Shown here piece by piece: positions 34,860-44,037 of a stretch of 64,000 bases of DNA (its first letter is position 1; every line of letters starts with the position of its first letter). Position numbers and translations under genes: made by a program. The notes below the pieces were generated by a model. The model had not been told where the DNA came from, did no database searches, and saw nothing but the letters and a program-made list of their open reading frames with translations. Source of the DNA: Pseudonocardia sediminis (lineage in GTDB: Bacteria; Actinomycetota; Actinomycetes; Mycobacteriales; Pseudonocardiaceae); contig NZ_SHKL01000001.1 of the NCBI RefSeq assembly GCF_004217185.1, positions 681,001-745,000 of the forward strand, read 5' to 3'.

Positions 34860-36197
34860 ATGCCCAGCTCAGTGATCTTCGTCGGGTTGGTCGTCCTGTG
34901 GCTTCTGATCCTGGTCCCGGCTGTCGCACGACGCCAGCAGGAAGTGGCCCGGCTCAGTCCGGCCCTGCTCTCCGGCCGGGTGCTGGAGCGGCCCATGCGG
35001 CATCGATTCCCGGAGGTGGGCGTGATGGAACGGCTCGACGACCGACGTACGACGACGGTGGGTGAGCTGGTCGAGCGCCGCGACGACGTCCCGTCGCCCC
35101 GCGACCACGACACCGCCGACGCCCTCGAGCGCGAGCTCGACGACGAGCTGGACCTCGACGACGAGCGCGACGACCACCTCGACGACGAACGCCGCACCCG
35201 TGACGCCGACGACGTCCGCGCGGTCCGGTACGACCCCCACACCGCGTCCGACGACGAGGACTCCGTCACCGACCGCCGGCGCGCCGACGACCTCCGGGCC
35301 GACGACCGGGACGCGGACGACCTTCGTGCCGATGACTCCGACGTCGACGACTCCCGCGCCGACGACCTGGGCACCGACGACCCGGACGTAGACGACCCCG
35401 ACGCCGACGACCTGCACGGCGACGACCTGCACGCCGAGGACGACCGGCAGTGGGAGCGTCCACCGGCCCGCTACCGGCCCGGTCGCGGTGGGTTCGACCC
35501 GGAGGCCGCCGCCGTCGCCGCGCACGCCAAGTACGCGTTCCGCCAGCGTGTCGTCCTCGGTCTCCTGGTGCTGCTGCTCGCCTCGGCGGCGGCCGCGCTG
35601 CTGGTCTCGGGCCTGTTCTGGTGGGCGACCGGCGTGCTCGGCGCGGGCCTGGCCGGCTACCTGACCTACCTGCGCCGCCAGGTCCGGATCGAGGAGACGA
35701 TCCGCGACCGCCGCGCCGCCCGCCTGGCCGGGACCCGCCGCAGCGCCGCCGCCGACGACCCGGAGCTCGACGACTGGGCCCGCCGCGGCCGCGAGGCCGG
35801 ACGCTCCGAGCAGGACGACGACGCACGATCCCCGGACGCCGGTTCCCACGACACCGGCCGGTCCCGCGACGCGGCCGGCGCCGACGGCGGGTCCGAGGAC
35901 ACCGACGTCGAGGACGAGGACCACGACTGGACCGCCGACGACGGCGAGCCGTCCCGGATCCGCGGCACCGGCGAGCCGATCGGCGTCCTGCCCGCCCGCC
36001 GCCGCACCACCTGCGGCACCGGCGGTGACGAGCCGGAGTCGACTCTCCCGCGCCTGGTCGCGGCCCCGCCGCCGCCGATCCCGGCCGGCACCTCCCTGGT
36101 CGACGTGGACGACGAGGAGCAGCTCGACCTGGTCCCGGCACCCGACTTCAGCACCCCGGAGCCGATCATCGAGCACCGCCGCGCGGCCGGTGAGTAG
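34860..36197 (+). CDS. glpR: GlpR/SepX-type membrane receptor of Glp with Asp-rich repeats
   Basis: The 445-residue membrane protein has a first TM at the very N-terminus (SVIFVGLVVLWLLILVPAVA) followed by RRQQEVARLSPA. A long acidic cytoplasmic loop follows (about residues 60-200), with tandem short Asp-Asp repeats (ADDLRADDRDADDL and similar). Two TM helices near 222-260 precede a basic helix, and an acidic tail closes the protein. This layout fits GlpR of corynebacteria and SepX of Streptomyces, which recruit the division machinery and bind Glp. A strong GGGGAGGAGG ribosome site precedes the ATG. The acidic repeat array is much more regular than expected. Confidence 0.82.
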   Translation: MPSSVIFVGLVVLWLLILVPAVARRQQEVARLSPALLSGRVLERPMRHRFPEVGVMERLDDRRTTTVGELVERRDDVPSPRDHDTADALERELDDELDLDDERDDHLDDERRTRDADDVRAVRYDPHTASDDEDSVTDRRRADDLRADDRDADDLRADDSDVDDSRADDLGTDDPDVDDPDADDLHGDDLHAEDDRQWERPPARYRPGRGGFDPEAAAVAAHAKYAFRQRVVLGLLVLLLASAAAALLVSGLFWWATGVLGAGLAGYLTYLRRQVRIEETIRDRRAARLAGTRRSAAADDPELDDWARRGREAGRSEQDDDARSPDAGSHDTGRSRDAAGADGGSEDTDVEDEDHDWTADDGEPSRIRGTGEPIGVLPARRRTTCGTGGDEPESTLPRLVAAPPPPIPAGTSLVDVDDEEQLDLVPAPDFSTPEPIIEHRRAAGE

Positions 36198-36240
36198 GCC
36201 CTGATATGGTTCTCTGGTCCGCCTGACGAGGCGGGCCCTT

Positions 36241-36313
36241 GGGGCTGTGGCGCAATTGGTAGCGCGTCTCGTTCGCATCGAGAAGGTCAGGGGTTCGATT
36301 CCCCTCAGCTCCA
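36241..36313 (+). tRNA. tRNA-Ala(CGC)
   Basis: The cloverleaf GGGGCTG...CAGCTCC includes the G3-U70 wobble pair that marks alanine tRNAs. The anticodon stem-loop TCTCG-TTCGCAT-CGAGA gives CGC, and the T-arm is GGGGTTCGATTCCCC. CCA is not encoded. Confidence 0.95.
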
Positions 36314-36324
36314 CTCTCACACTC

Positions 36325-36400
36325 CGTCACCCCGGTCCGCCTCCCGCGGCCCGGGGTGACGTCGTTCCGGGGTGCGGGGCCCGGGAGGACTCCTCCCGGG
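36325..36400. terminator. two hairpins between tRNA-Ala and copD
   Basis: Perfect stems lie at 36325-36335/36351-36361 (CGTCACCCCGG) and 36380-36389/36391-36400 (CCCGGGAGGA). They stand between convergent tRNA-Ala and copD and would end transcription from both sides. Confidence 0.65.
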
Positions 36401-36440
36401 ACCTCCGACGGGACGGGACGGGACCGGTCCGGACCGGTCG

Positions 36441-37505
36441 TCAGGCCGTCTGCGTCAACGTCGCCGCGACGCCGACCGCGACGGCCATCACCAGGATCTC
36501 CATCCCGGCCCAGCGCAGGACCGGGGTCCGCCCCGCGCGCAGGCGGGCCCGCGCGGCCCCGCCCAGCAGGCCGGCCAGCACCAGGCATGCGACCTTCACC
36601 AGGACGAGGGCGCCGTAGGCGGTCGTCACCAGCTCGGCCCAGGACCCGATGCGGGTCGTCGCCGACACCACCCCGGACACGGCGACCACCCCCAGGCACC
36701 AGCCAGCCAGGCGGGACCAGCGGGGGAGGGCAGCGTCGAGGAGCTCCGTCCGTCCCGCCACCAGCAGCATCGCACCGAGCCCGCCCACCCAGAGCGCGGC
36801 CGCGACGACGTGCAGGGACACCGCCGCGGTCGCGAGCGCGACTCCTCCGGGGGCGGAGGCCGGGGCCGCGGCGGCGTGCCCGGTCGCGGCCGGTCCCACG
36901 AGCCCGGCCAGCGCCACGACCAGGAGCACCGCGGGCGGGGGGATCGGGCGCTCGGGTGCCCCGGTGCGGGCCGCCGCCCCCACCAGGACCGCTGCGGCGG
37001 CGACCGCGGTGACGAGCAGCCCGGTCCCGGCCGCGGGACCGAACAGGAACGCCGTCAGGTCGTCGGTCCCGGTCTCACCGATCGGACGGCCGGCGATCAG
37101 GGCCGCACGGGAGACGAGGTCGAGGCCGCTCAGCCCCAGCCACACCCCGGCGGCGACGAGCAGGACCCGGTCCGAGATGGGCCCGAGACGTCCGGCGAGG
37201 CCCGGGGACGCCCCGCCCGGCCCCGTGTCGCCGCCGGGCGGGCCGCTGTTCCCTCCGGCGAGGCGGCGCGGCATCAGCAGCCCGAGCAGCGCGGCACCCA
37301 CGCAGAGGACCCCGGCGACGTCCATCCCGACCCGGGTGACGGCGGCACCGATCGCGGCCGACGCACCGGAGCTCAGCCCGCCGGTCAGGCCGGCCGCGAC
37401 GACACCGGCGCCCAGCGCGACCGCGACCCATCCGGCGGCGACCGCGGTGTCGGCGGGCCGGTCGGCCGGGCGATCGGCCGTGCGGCCGACCGCCCCGGAG
37501 CTCAT
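36441..37505 (-). CDS. CopD-family copper transport membrane protein
   Basis: The 354-residue protein has about eight to nine membrane helices. The C-terminal half carries the CopD domain (SLHVVAAALWVGGLGAMLL, then a YGALVLVKVACLVL segment). It overlaps copC by 4 bp (ATGA), with start ATG 37505. CopC/CopD pairs deliver copper across the membrane. The gene could equally be called YcnJ-like, since the N-terminal half is diverged. Confidence 0.85.
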   Translation of the reverse strand: MSSGAVGRTADRPADRPADTAVAAGWVAVALGAGVVAAGLTGGLSSGASAAIGAAVTRVGMDVAGVLCVGAALLGLLMPRRLAGGNSGPPGGDTGPGGASPGLAGRLGPISDRVLLVAAGVWLGLSGLDLVSRAALIAGRPIGETGTDDLTAFLFGPAAGTGLLVTAVAAAAVLVGAAARTGAPERPIPPPAVLLVVALAGLVGPAATGHAAAAPASAPGGVALATAAVSLHVVAAALWVGGLGAMLLVAGRTELLDAALPRWSRLAGWCLGVVAVSGVVSATTRIGSWAELVTTAYGALVLVKVACLVLAGLLGGAARARLRAGRTPVLRWAGMEILVMAVAVGVAATLTQTA

Positions 37506-38110
37506 GCCTTGCGGCGCCGCAGGGCCAGGCCGGCGCCGGCCAGCACGACGATCACGGCGCCGACGATCCACGGCCACACCGGGCTGCCGGAGTCGGCCGA
37601 GGTCGCGGCCGTGTTCGAGGGCTCGGGCGCGCTCGACGCGGCGGGCGCGGAGGTCGAGGGGGCCGCCGCGGGAGTGGCGGCGGCGGACGCGCCGGGGCCG
37701 GGGGCCGTCAGCGAGAACGGGACGGCGCCGGAGACCGGGTGCCCGTCCTCGGACACGACCCTGTAGTCGATCTTGTAGGCGCCGGCCGGGCCGAGCGGGC
37801 GCAGCGGGAGGTTCAGCGTCGCTCCGGAGGCGGTGGGCTCGCCGTTCTCGTAGCGCTTCCCGTCCGGGCCGGTCACGGTGATCGTGGACAGGTCCGGCGA
37901 GATCTCCTCGCTGAACGTCAGCGCGACCGTCGACGGGGCCGTCGGCAGGGCGGCGTTCGCGGCCGGGGTGCTGCTCTCGAGCTCGGTGTGCGCGAACGCC
38001 GGGGCGCTGCCCAGCAGCAGCGCGAGGGTGGTCAGGACGGTGAGCGTCACGGCCCGGGAGGCGCGCAGCCGGGCCCGGGGAGCGGGAGCGTTCGGGACGG
38101 TCTCAGCCAT
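37502..38110 (-). CDS. CopC-domain copper-binding exported protein
   Basis: The 202-residue protein has a signal peptide ending AFA before HTELESSTPA, so the mature chain begins with His, the first Cu(II) ligand of CopC. The fold continues with VALTFSEEISPDLS and ends with the Asp-Gly-His ligands in VSEDGHPVSG. A Pro/Ala/Ser linker and a C-terminal TM helix (VWPWIVGAVIVVLAGAGLAL) with RRRKA anchor it to the membrane. ATG 38110 is preferred over GTG 38116. Confidence 0.9.
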   Translation of the reverse strand: MAETVPNAPAPRARLRASRAVTLTVLTTLALLLGSAPAFAHTELESSTPAANAALPTAPSTVALTFSEEISPDLSTITVTGPDGKRYENGEPTASGATLNLPLRPLGPAGAYKIDYRVVSEDGHPVSGAVPFSLTAPGPGASAAATPAAAPSTSAPAASSAPEPSNTAATSADSGSPVWPWIVGAVIVVLAGAGLALRRRKA

Positions 38111-38177
38111 GGTCACCCCAGAGTAGTCGTCGGGTCCGAGGTCCCGGTTCCCGCGGATCCGTGATGTGCGCCGGACC

Positions 38178-39302
38178 TCAGACGGCCGGGGCGAACCACC
38201 CGGACGGCGCCACGCCGGATCCGGCGGCCAGCCGCGGGGCGTACTGGTCGAAGAACACCCGGGCGGTGAGCTCGCGGCGGCTGCGCACCCCGACCTTGTC
38301 GAACACCGACTTGAGGTGGTCCTGCACGGTGTAGCGCGACAGGTGCAGCGTCCGCGCGATCTCGGCGGTGTCGGATCCCTGCAGCACCAGCCGCACGACC
38401 TCCTGCTCGCGCGGGGTGAGCCCGAACGCGGCCACCACCAGCGGCACGATCTCCGGCGGCCGGGCCTCCTCGATCGTCAGCACGACGTCGGTGGAGTGGC
38501 CGTCGCGCGAGGTCAACGGTGACGCGTGCGCCACCACCCACTGCCCGGACCGGGCGCGCAGCCGGGTACGGGGCAGGGTGCCGAGGCGTCCGGCGGCGTA
38601 GCGGCGTCCGGCGCCGACGAGGGCGACCAGGGCGAAGGGCAGCGGGCCGGTGCCGAGCGGGGGACCGCCCAGGTCCTCGACGCGGGCCGCGGCGCCGATC
38701 CCGGCCTGCACGATCTCGCCCGCGGAGTCGACGACGATCACGGCCGGCCCGTCCGCGGCACCGTCGCCGGCGACGGCACCGGCGACCAGCCCGCTGCGCA
38801 GGCCGCGCCCGAACAGCGAGCTCACCGAGGAGGCGAACTCCAGCTCGGCCGGGGTGAACGCGGCGTTCGGCCCGTCCCGGAACAGCGCCACGAAGCCCCA
38901 GACGGCGCCGTCGACCGTCGACGTCGCGCGCAGCTCGTCGCCGAAGCCGTAGCGGGGGACGAAGAACTCGCTGAAGCGTCGCAGCGAGGCCAGGTCGCCG
39001 CCGGTCTCCTGGGTCGCGGTCGTCACCCCGCCCGGGCGGCGGGCCACGTCGATCGAGTTGTACTGCTCGACCTCGTACTCCTGGTGGGCCCACTCCTCGT
39101 CGTTCTCGTCGGTGAGCTGCCACTTCACGGTGCTCGTGATCAGCTCCGTGGCCGGGTCGGTCGTGGCCAGGCAGGCGGCCGAGAACGGCAGCGCGGCACG
39201 CAGGATCTCGATCGCGCCGGCGGCGAACACCGGGGCGTCCAGGCCCGCGGCGGCCAGACCGCTCAGCTGGGCCCGGGCGCGTTCGGCGGGCATCAGGGGC
39301 AT
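38178..39302 (-). CDS. LuxR-family transcriptional regulator with N-terminal GAF-like sensor region
   Basis: The 374-residue protein ends in a LuxR helix-turn-helix (LTPREQEVVRLVLQGSDTAE, then SRYTVQDHLKSVFDKVGVRSR). The first 290 residues look like a GAF/PAS-type sensor without a receiver Asp. It is divergent from a flavin oxidoreductase, and palindromes lie between, so it probably regulates that gene and itself. The signal is unknown. ATG 39302 and ATG 39293 are both possible starts. Confidence 0.85.
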   Translation of the reverse strand: MPLMPAERARAQLSGLAAAGLDAPVFAAGAIEILRAALPFSAACLATTDPATELITSTVKWQLTDENDEEWAHQEYEVEQYNSIDVARRPGGVTTATQETGGDLASLRRFSEFFVPRYGFGDELRATSTVDGAVWGFVALFRDGPNAAFTPAELEFASSVSSLFGRGLRSGLVAGAVAGDGAADGPAVIVVDSAGEIVQAGIGAAARVEDLGGPPLGTGPLPFALVALVGAGRRYAAGRLGTLPRTRLRARSGQWVVAHASPLTSRDGHSTDVVLTIEEARPPEIVPLVVAAFGLTPREQEVVRLVLQGSDTAEIARTLHLSRYTVQDHLKSVFDKVGVRSRRELTARVFFDQYAPRLAAGSGVAPSGWFAPAV

Positions 39303-39341
39303 GGCCTCGATTCTGATCGCCCCCGGTACCGGCGGGCCATC

Positions 39342-39426
39342 CCCAGTTCTGGGTATCGGTGACGCGAAACCGCAGGTCAGAACGTCCCCCCAGGAATGTG
39401 GGGGGCGTGTTCCCCAGATCGCTGGG
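39342..39426. promoter_or_regulatory. palindrome cluster between LuxR regulator and oxidoreductase
   Basis: Three perfect inverted repeats stand in the divergent gap: CCCAG-TT-CTGGG (39342-39353), CCCCCCA-N6-TGGGGGG (39386-39405) and CCCAG-ATCG-CTGGG (39413-39426). Their shared CCCAG/CTGGG core suggests repeated sites for the adjacent LuxR protein. Confidence 0.45.
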
Positions 39427-39493
39427 ATGGGTTCGCGCGATCCTGCGGAGCACTGTTCCTCCCATCAGTACGAACCACACCAGGGAGAGACCG

Positions 39494-40861
39494 ATGACCA
39501 CCTTCGTCCCCGCGCTCGCCGCCCTCACCGCCGCCGTCGCCGGGCCGGTGCTCGAGCCCACCGACCCCGGATACGCCGAGGAGGTCTCCGGCTTCAACGC
39601 CGCCTACCTGCCGTCGCCGGCCGTCGTCGTCGGGGCGACCTGTGCCGCCGACGTCGCCGCCGCGGTCCGCCACGCCGCCGCGACCGGCCGCCGGATCGCG
39701 GTGCAGGCCACCGGGCACGGGCTGCTCGGCGACCTCAACGGGACCGTGCTCGTCTCCACCCGCCGGATGACGGCGCTGACGATCGACCCGGACGCCCGCA
39801 CCGCCCGCGTCGGGGCGGGGGTGCGCTGGCGGGAGGTGATCGACGCCGCCGCCCCGCACGGGCTGGCCCCGCTCAACGGCTCGGCGTCGGGGGTCGGCGT
39901 CGTCGGCTACACCACCGGCGGCGGGCTCGGCCCGATGGCGCGGCGCTACGGCTTCGCCGCCGACCACGTCACCGCGCTGACGATCGTCACCGCCGACGGC
40001 GAGATCCGTGACGTCGACGCCCAGAGCGACCCGGACCTGTTCTGGGCCGTGCGTGGCGGCAAAGGCAACCTCGGGATCGTCACCTCGATCGAGTTCGCCC
40101 TGATGCCGGTCACCCGCTTCTACGGCGGCGGGATCTTCTTCGCGGGCGAGTCCGCGCCGGCGGTCCTGCACGCCTGGCGGGAGTGGGCGCCGACGCTGCC
40201 CGAGGACGCGACGACGTCGGTCGCGCTCCTGGCGCTGCCGCCGGACCCGAACCTGCCCCCGCCGCTGCAGGGCCGGTTCGTCGCGCACCTGCGTTTCACC
40301 CACCTCGGGTCGGCCACCGACGGCGCCGCGCTGCTCGCCCCGATGCGCGCCGTCGCCGAGCCGGTGATGGACCTCGTCGACGAGATGCCCTACCCGGCGA
40401 TCGACGCCGTGCACATGGACCCGACCGACCCGATGCCGGTCTGGGACCGCGGCGCCGCGCTGGCCGAGCTGCCCGCCGAGGCCGTCGACGCGATCCTCGC
40501 CGAGGCCGGCCCGGAGTCGTCGAGCCCGCTGGTGCTCGTCGAGCTGCGGCTGCTCGGCGGCGCGATCGCCCGCCGCCCGGAGGTGCCGAACGCGGTGTCC
40601 GGCCGGGACGCGGCGTTCTCCGTCTACTGCCTCGGCGTGACCGCCGGTCCGGACGCGGCGGTGCAGGTCCCGGCGCGGGCGGCGTCGCTGGTCGACGCGC
40701 TGGCGCCGTGGTCGACCCGCGGGCTGGTGAACCTGCTCGGGCAGGCGTCGGCGGACCGGGTCGGTGCCCTGTGGTCCGACGACGACCGGGCGCGCCTGCT
40801 GGAGATCAAGCAGCGCGTCGACCCGGCCGGCGTCTTCGGCACCAACGTCGTGATCGGCTGA
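39494..40861 (+). CDS. FAD-linked oxidoreductase of the BBE/PCMH family
   Basis: The 455-residue flavoenzyme has an FAD-binding PCMH domain with the flavinylation His in QATGHGLLGDLNG (about 77), GVVGYTTGGGLG and DLFWAVRGGKGNLGIVTSIEF. The C-terminus ends with the BBE-like motif VDPAGVFGTN. The Cys for a second covalent link is not obvious. ATG 39494 follows AGGGAGAG. Relatives oxidise sugars, alkaloids or secondary-metabolite intermediates. Control by the divergent LuxR gene is likely. Confidence 0.88.
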   Translation: MTTFVPALAALTAAVAGPVLEPTDPGYAEEVSGFNAAYLPSPAVVVGATCAADVAAAVRHAAATGRRIAVQATGHGLLGDLNGTVLVSTRRMTALTIDPDARTARVGAGVRWREVIDAAAPHGLAPLNGSASGVGVVGYTTGGGLGPMARRYGFAADHVTALTIVTADGEIRDVDAQSDPDLFWAVRGGKGNLGIVTSIEFALMPVTRFYGGGIFFAGESAPAVLHAWREWAPTLPEDATTSVALLALPPDPNLPPPLQGRFVAHLRFTHLGSATDGAALLAPMRAVAEPVMDLVDEMPYPAIDAVHMDPTDPMPVWDRGAALAELPAEAVDAILAEAGPESSSPLVLVELRLLGGAIARRPEVPNAVSGRDAAFSVYCLGVTAGPDAAVQVPARAASLVDALAPWSTRGLVNLLGQASADRVGALWSDDDRARLLEIKQRVDPAGVFGTNVVIG

Positions 40862-40868
40862 CGGGTCT

Positions 40869-42326
40869 CTACCGGGCCAGGGCCCGGCGCCCGGATCGGC
40901 GCCGTGCCCGGATCGCCTCGGACGCGGCCAGGTACCCGGACATGCCGTGCACACCGCCGCCGGGCGGGGTCGCGGCCGAGCAGAGGTACACGCCGTCGAT
41001 CGGTGTCGCGTAGCGCGACCACTGCGGCACCGGCCCCAGAAGGGTGCCGAACAACGAGGCCAGGCCGCCGTTGATGGCACCACCGACGTTGTTCTCGTTG
41101 TACCGGTGATACTCGGTGGCGGTCCGGGTGGCACGGGCGACGACCAGGTCGCGGAAGCCGGGGGCGGACCGCTCGATCTGCCGCTCGATCTCGGCCGTCA
41201 TGTCCCGGTCGGAGCCGTTCGGCACGTGGCAGTAGGCCCACAGCGTGTGGTGACCGGCGGGGGCGCGCGTCGGGTCCATGACCGTGCCCTGCACGACGAG
41301 CACGTAGGGCGCGTCCGGGTGCCGGCCGGCCTCGACCTCGGCCTCGCTGAGGGAGAGCTCGTCCAGGCTGCCGCCCAGGTGCAGGGTCCCGGCCCGGCGG
41401 CAGTCCGGGTTCGTCCACGGCACCGGGCCGGACAGCGCGTAGTCGATCTTGAAGACGCCGGGCCCGTAGTCGTGGCCGCGCAGCGACGCGGCGTAGGCCG
41501 ACGGCAGGTCGTCGCCGGCGATGTCGAGCAGCTGGTACGGGGTGACGTCGAGCAGCGTCGTCGCGGCCGGGGGCAGGTCGCGCAGGCTGCGCACCGGGTG
41601 GTCGCAGACGACCTCGCCGCCGAGCCGGGTCAGCTCGGCGACCATCGCGTCCACCAGCACCCCGCTGCCGCCCTCGACGACCGGCCACTCGGCCACGTGC
41701 CCGGCGACGATCAGCGCGAGCGCGAACGCCGACGTCAGCGGGGCCTCGAGCTTGCGCATCGAGTGCGCGCCCGCCCCGGCCAGCAGCCCGCGCGCCTCGT
41801 CCGAGCCGAACGTCCGGGCCAGGGTGCTCACCGGGAGCAGGCCGGGCAGCCCGAAGCGGGCCAGCGTCACCGGGTGCCGTGGGATCCGGCGCAACGACCC
41901 GAGGGCGTCGGGCCACAGCTGCTCGTTGTTCCGGACCAACGGCCCGAGCAGCCGCGACCACGCCTTCCCGTCCCCGGGGTGCGCCTCGTCCAGGCCGGCC
42001 GCGGTCTCCTCGACGGAGGCGTGCAGCACGCCGGCGCGACCACCGTCGAGCGGGTGCGCGTAGACGACCTCCGGGCGGCGCAGCCGCACCCCGAGCGACT
42101 CCAGGTCCAGCGTGCGGAAGAACGGCGAGACGACCGCGAGCGCCTGCACCGTGGAGCAGACGTCGTGGGAGTAGCCGGGGCCGGTCAGCTCGGCCGTGCG
42201 GCAGCCACCACCCGGCGTCGGCGCGGCCTCGTAGACCCGGACGGCCTGCCCGTCGCGGGCGAGCGTGATCGCCGCGGCCAGCCCGTTCGGCCCCGCGCCG
42301 ACGACGACCGCGTCCGGCGTCGTCAC
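40869..42326 (-). CDS. phytoene desaturase-like FAD-dependent oxidoreductase
   Basis: The 485-residue protein has an N-terminal dinucleotide fold VVVGAGPNGLAAAITLARDGQAVRVYEA and a C-terminal family motif PPGGGVHGMSGYLAA, as in CrtI/NDP-type amine or carotenoid oxidases. The specific substrate is unknown; no carotenoid genes flank it. The gene lies tail-to-tail with the oxidoreductase with only 7 bp between stops. Confidence 0.85.
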   Translation of the reverse strand: MTTPDAVVVGAGPNGLAAAITLARDGQAVRVYEAAPTPGGGCRTAELTGPGYSHDVCSTVQALAVVSPFFRTLDLESLGVRLRRPEVVYAHPLDGGRAGVLHASVEETAAGLDEAHPGDGKAWSRLLGPLVRNNEQLWPDALGSLRRIPRHPVTLARFGLPGLLPVSTLARTFGSDEARGLLAGAGAHSMRKLEAPLTSAFALALIVAGHVAEWPVVEGGSGVLVDAMVAELTRLGGEVVCDHPVRSLRDLPPAATTLLDVTPYQLLDIAGDDLPSAYAASLRGHDYGPGVFKIDYALSGPVPWTNPDCRRAGTLHLGGSLDELSLSEAEVEAGRHPDAPYVLVVQGTVMDPTRAPAGHHTLWAYCHVPNGSDRDMTAEIERQIERSAPGFRDLVVARATRTATEYHRYNENNVGGAINGGLASLFGTLLGPVPQWSRYATPIDGVYLCSAATPPGGGVHGMSGYLAASEAIRARRRSGRRALAR

Positions 42327-42408
42327 GAGCGTCCCTGTCGCATGTGTGTACCGATTCCGGCCACCCCCTCGGCAGACAGTGTGGCGCGGACGGTGGTCCG
42401 GCGCGCGA

Positions 42409-44013
42409 TCATCGCCAGGACGGCAGCCAGAGCTCGGCCTGCCAGTGCGCCTCGGTGATGGGGGTGCCGCCGAGGATCGGCCAGAGCCAGATGAAGTTGA
42501 GCAGGATCAGCGTCACCCACCCGGAGACGAGCAGCAGTCCGATCCGCCGCCGTCGTTCCGAGCTGTGCGCGTCGCCCAGCATGTGGCCCATCACCAGCAC
42601 CGCCGCCAGCACCAGGAAGGGCGCCACCGGCATCATGTAGAAGAAGTACATCTGGCGGTCGAGGTTGAGGAACCACGGCAGGAAGCCCGCGCCGTACCCG
42701 ACCAGCACCGCGACCCAGCGCCAGTCCGCGCGCGTGACGGCCCGCCACAGACCCCAGGCCAGCACCGGGATCGCCGCCCACCACAGCGCGGGCGTGCCGA
42801 TCAGCATCACGGCGCTGACGCAGTCGCCGGAGTCGCATCCGCGGACCCCGGAGTCGGCGTACTGGTAGAGCATCGGGCGCAACCCCATCGGCCACGTCCA
42901 CGGCTTCGACTCCCACGGGTGCTGCCCGGCGACCTGGGTGGTCAGTCCTTCGTGGAAGGCCAGCACCTGACCGTGGTAGTACCAGAGCGAGCGCAGTGCA
43001 TCCGGCAGGAACGACCACATCCCGCCGGAGCCGATCTCGCGCCCGACCTGGTGCCGGTCGATCCCGGTCTCGCTGCCGAACCACGCCCACCAGGTGCTCA
43101 GGTAGGCCAGGACCGGCACCAGTGCCATCGCCCACAGCGCGGGTCCGAGGTCCCGGACGACCGTCCCCACCCACGGGCGCGCGACCCCGGCGCGGCGGCG
43201 CAGCGACACGTCCCAGAGCACGGCCAGGATCCCGAACGCGACGACGTAGTAGACGCCGCCCCACTTGACCCCGCAGCCGAGCCCGAGCAGCACGCCGGTG
43301 GCCAGGCGCCACCAGCGCACGCCCCAGCGCGGGCCGAACGCGTGCTCGTTGACGCGGTCCTGGGACACCACCAGGGCCATCCGGGCGCGGACGTCGTCGC
43401 GGTCGCAGAGCAGCGTCGAGAACGCGGCCACGACGAACAGCGCCGCGAACACGTCGAGCATGCCCATCCGCGACTGCACGTGGGACAGGCCGTCGCAGAT
43501 CAGCAGCAGCCCGGCCAGGCCACCGAGTGCGGTGGACCGGGTGAGCCGGCGGGCGGCGCGGACGACCAGGAGCACGCACAGCACCCCGGCCAGCGCGGCC
43601 GCGATCCGCCAGCCGACGCCGTCGTAGCCGAACGTCGCCTCGCCGAGCGCGATCAGCTGCTTGCCCAGCGGCGGGTGCACGATCTTCTCGTAGGCCGGGT
43701 TGTCCTCGATCCCGCCGTTGCGCACCATCTGCCAGGCCTGCGGCACGTAGTGCTTCTCGTCGAAGATCGGGGTGCCGCGGTCGGTCGGCTCGCCCAGGTT
43801 CGTCAGCCGCAGCACGGCCGCGAGCAGCGTGACCCCGGCGGTGACGAGCCATCCGCGCAGCGTGTCGGCGGCCGGTGGGCGGCCCAGCCGGGACATCGGC
43901 CCCGGGTCGGCGCGGCGCATCGGCGGCGGCGAGCCGACCGGCGTCAGGCCCGGTTCCTCAGCGGGCCCGGCGACCCTGCTGCCGGAGACTCCGGTCGGGG
44001 TGCCAACAGCCAC
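42409..44013 (-). CDS. protein O-mannosyltransferase (PMT, Rv1002c-like)
   Basis: The 534-residue GT39 membrane enzyme transfers mannose from polyprenyl-phosphate-mannose to exported proteins. The acidic catalytic pair is in GTPIFDEKHYVPQAW near the first luminal loop, and later family blocks are KIVHPPLGKQLI and VTLILLNFIWLWPILGG. About 10-11 membrane helices follow a disordered N-terminus, so the true start may be downstream of GTG 44013. It is divergent from rsmI, as in M. tuberculosis. Confidence 0.9.
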   Translation of the reverse strand: MAVGTPTGVSGSRVAGPAEEPGLTPVGSPPPMRRADPGPMSRLGRPPAADTLRGWLVTAGVTLLAAVLRLTNLGEPTDRGTPIFDEKHYVPQAWQMVRNGGIEDNPAYEKIVHPPLGKQLIALGEATFGYDGVGWRIAAALAGVLCVLLVVRAARRLTRSTALGGLAGLLLICDGLSHVQSRMGMLDVFAALFVVAAFSTLLCDRDDVRARMALVVSQDRVNEHAFGPRWGVRWWRLATGVLLGLGCGVKWGGVYYVVAFGILAVLWDVSLRRRAGVARPWVGTVVRDLGPALWAMALVPVLAYLSTWWAWFGSETGIDRHQVGREIGSGGMWSFLPDALRSLWYYHGQVLAFHEGLTTQVAGQHPWESKPWTWPMGLRPMLYQYADSGVRGCDSGDCVSAVMLIGTPALWWAAIPVLAWGLWRAVTRADWRWVAVLVGYGAGFLPWFLNLDRQMYFFYMMPVAPFLVLAAVLVMGHMLGDAHSSERRRRIGLLLVSGWVTLILLNFIWLWPILGGTPITEAHWQAELWLPSWR

Positions 44014-44037
44014 GAGGGTCGATCGTAGGCTGATCCG

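Noticed and set aside
34869..36320. 483-aa minus-strand frame opposite glpR
   Set aside because: Shadow of the Asp-rich, GC-rich repeat; Val/Gly-rich translation without domains, running through tRNA-Ala.
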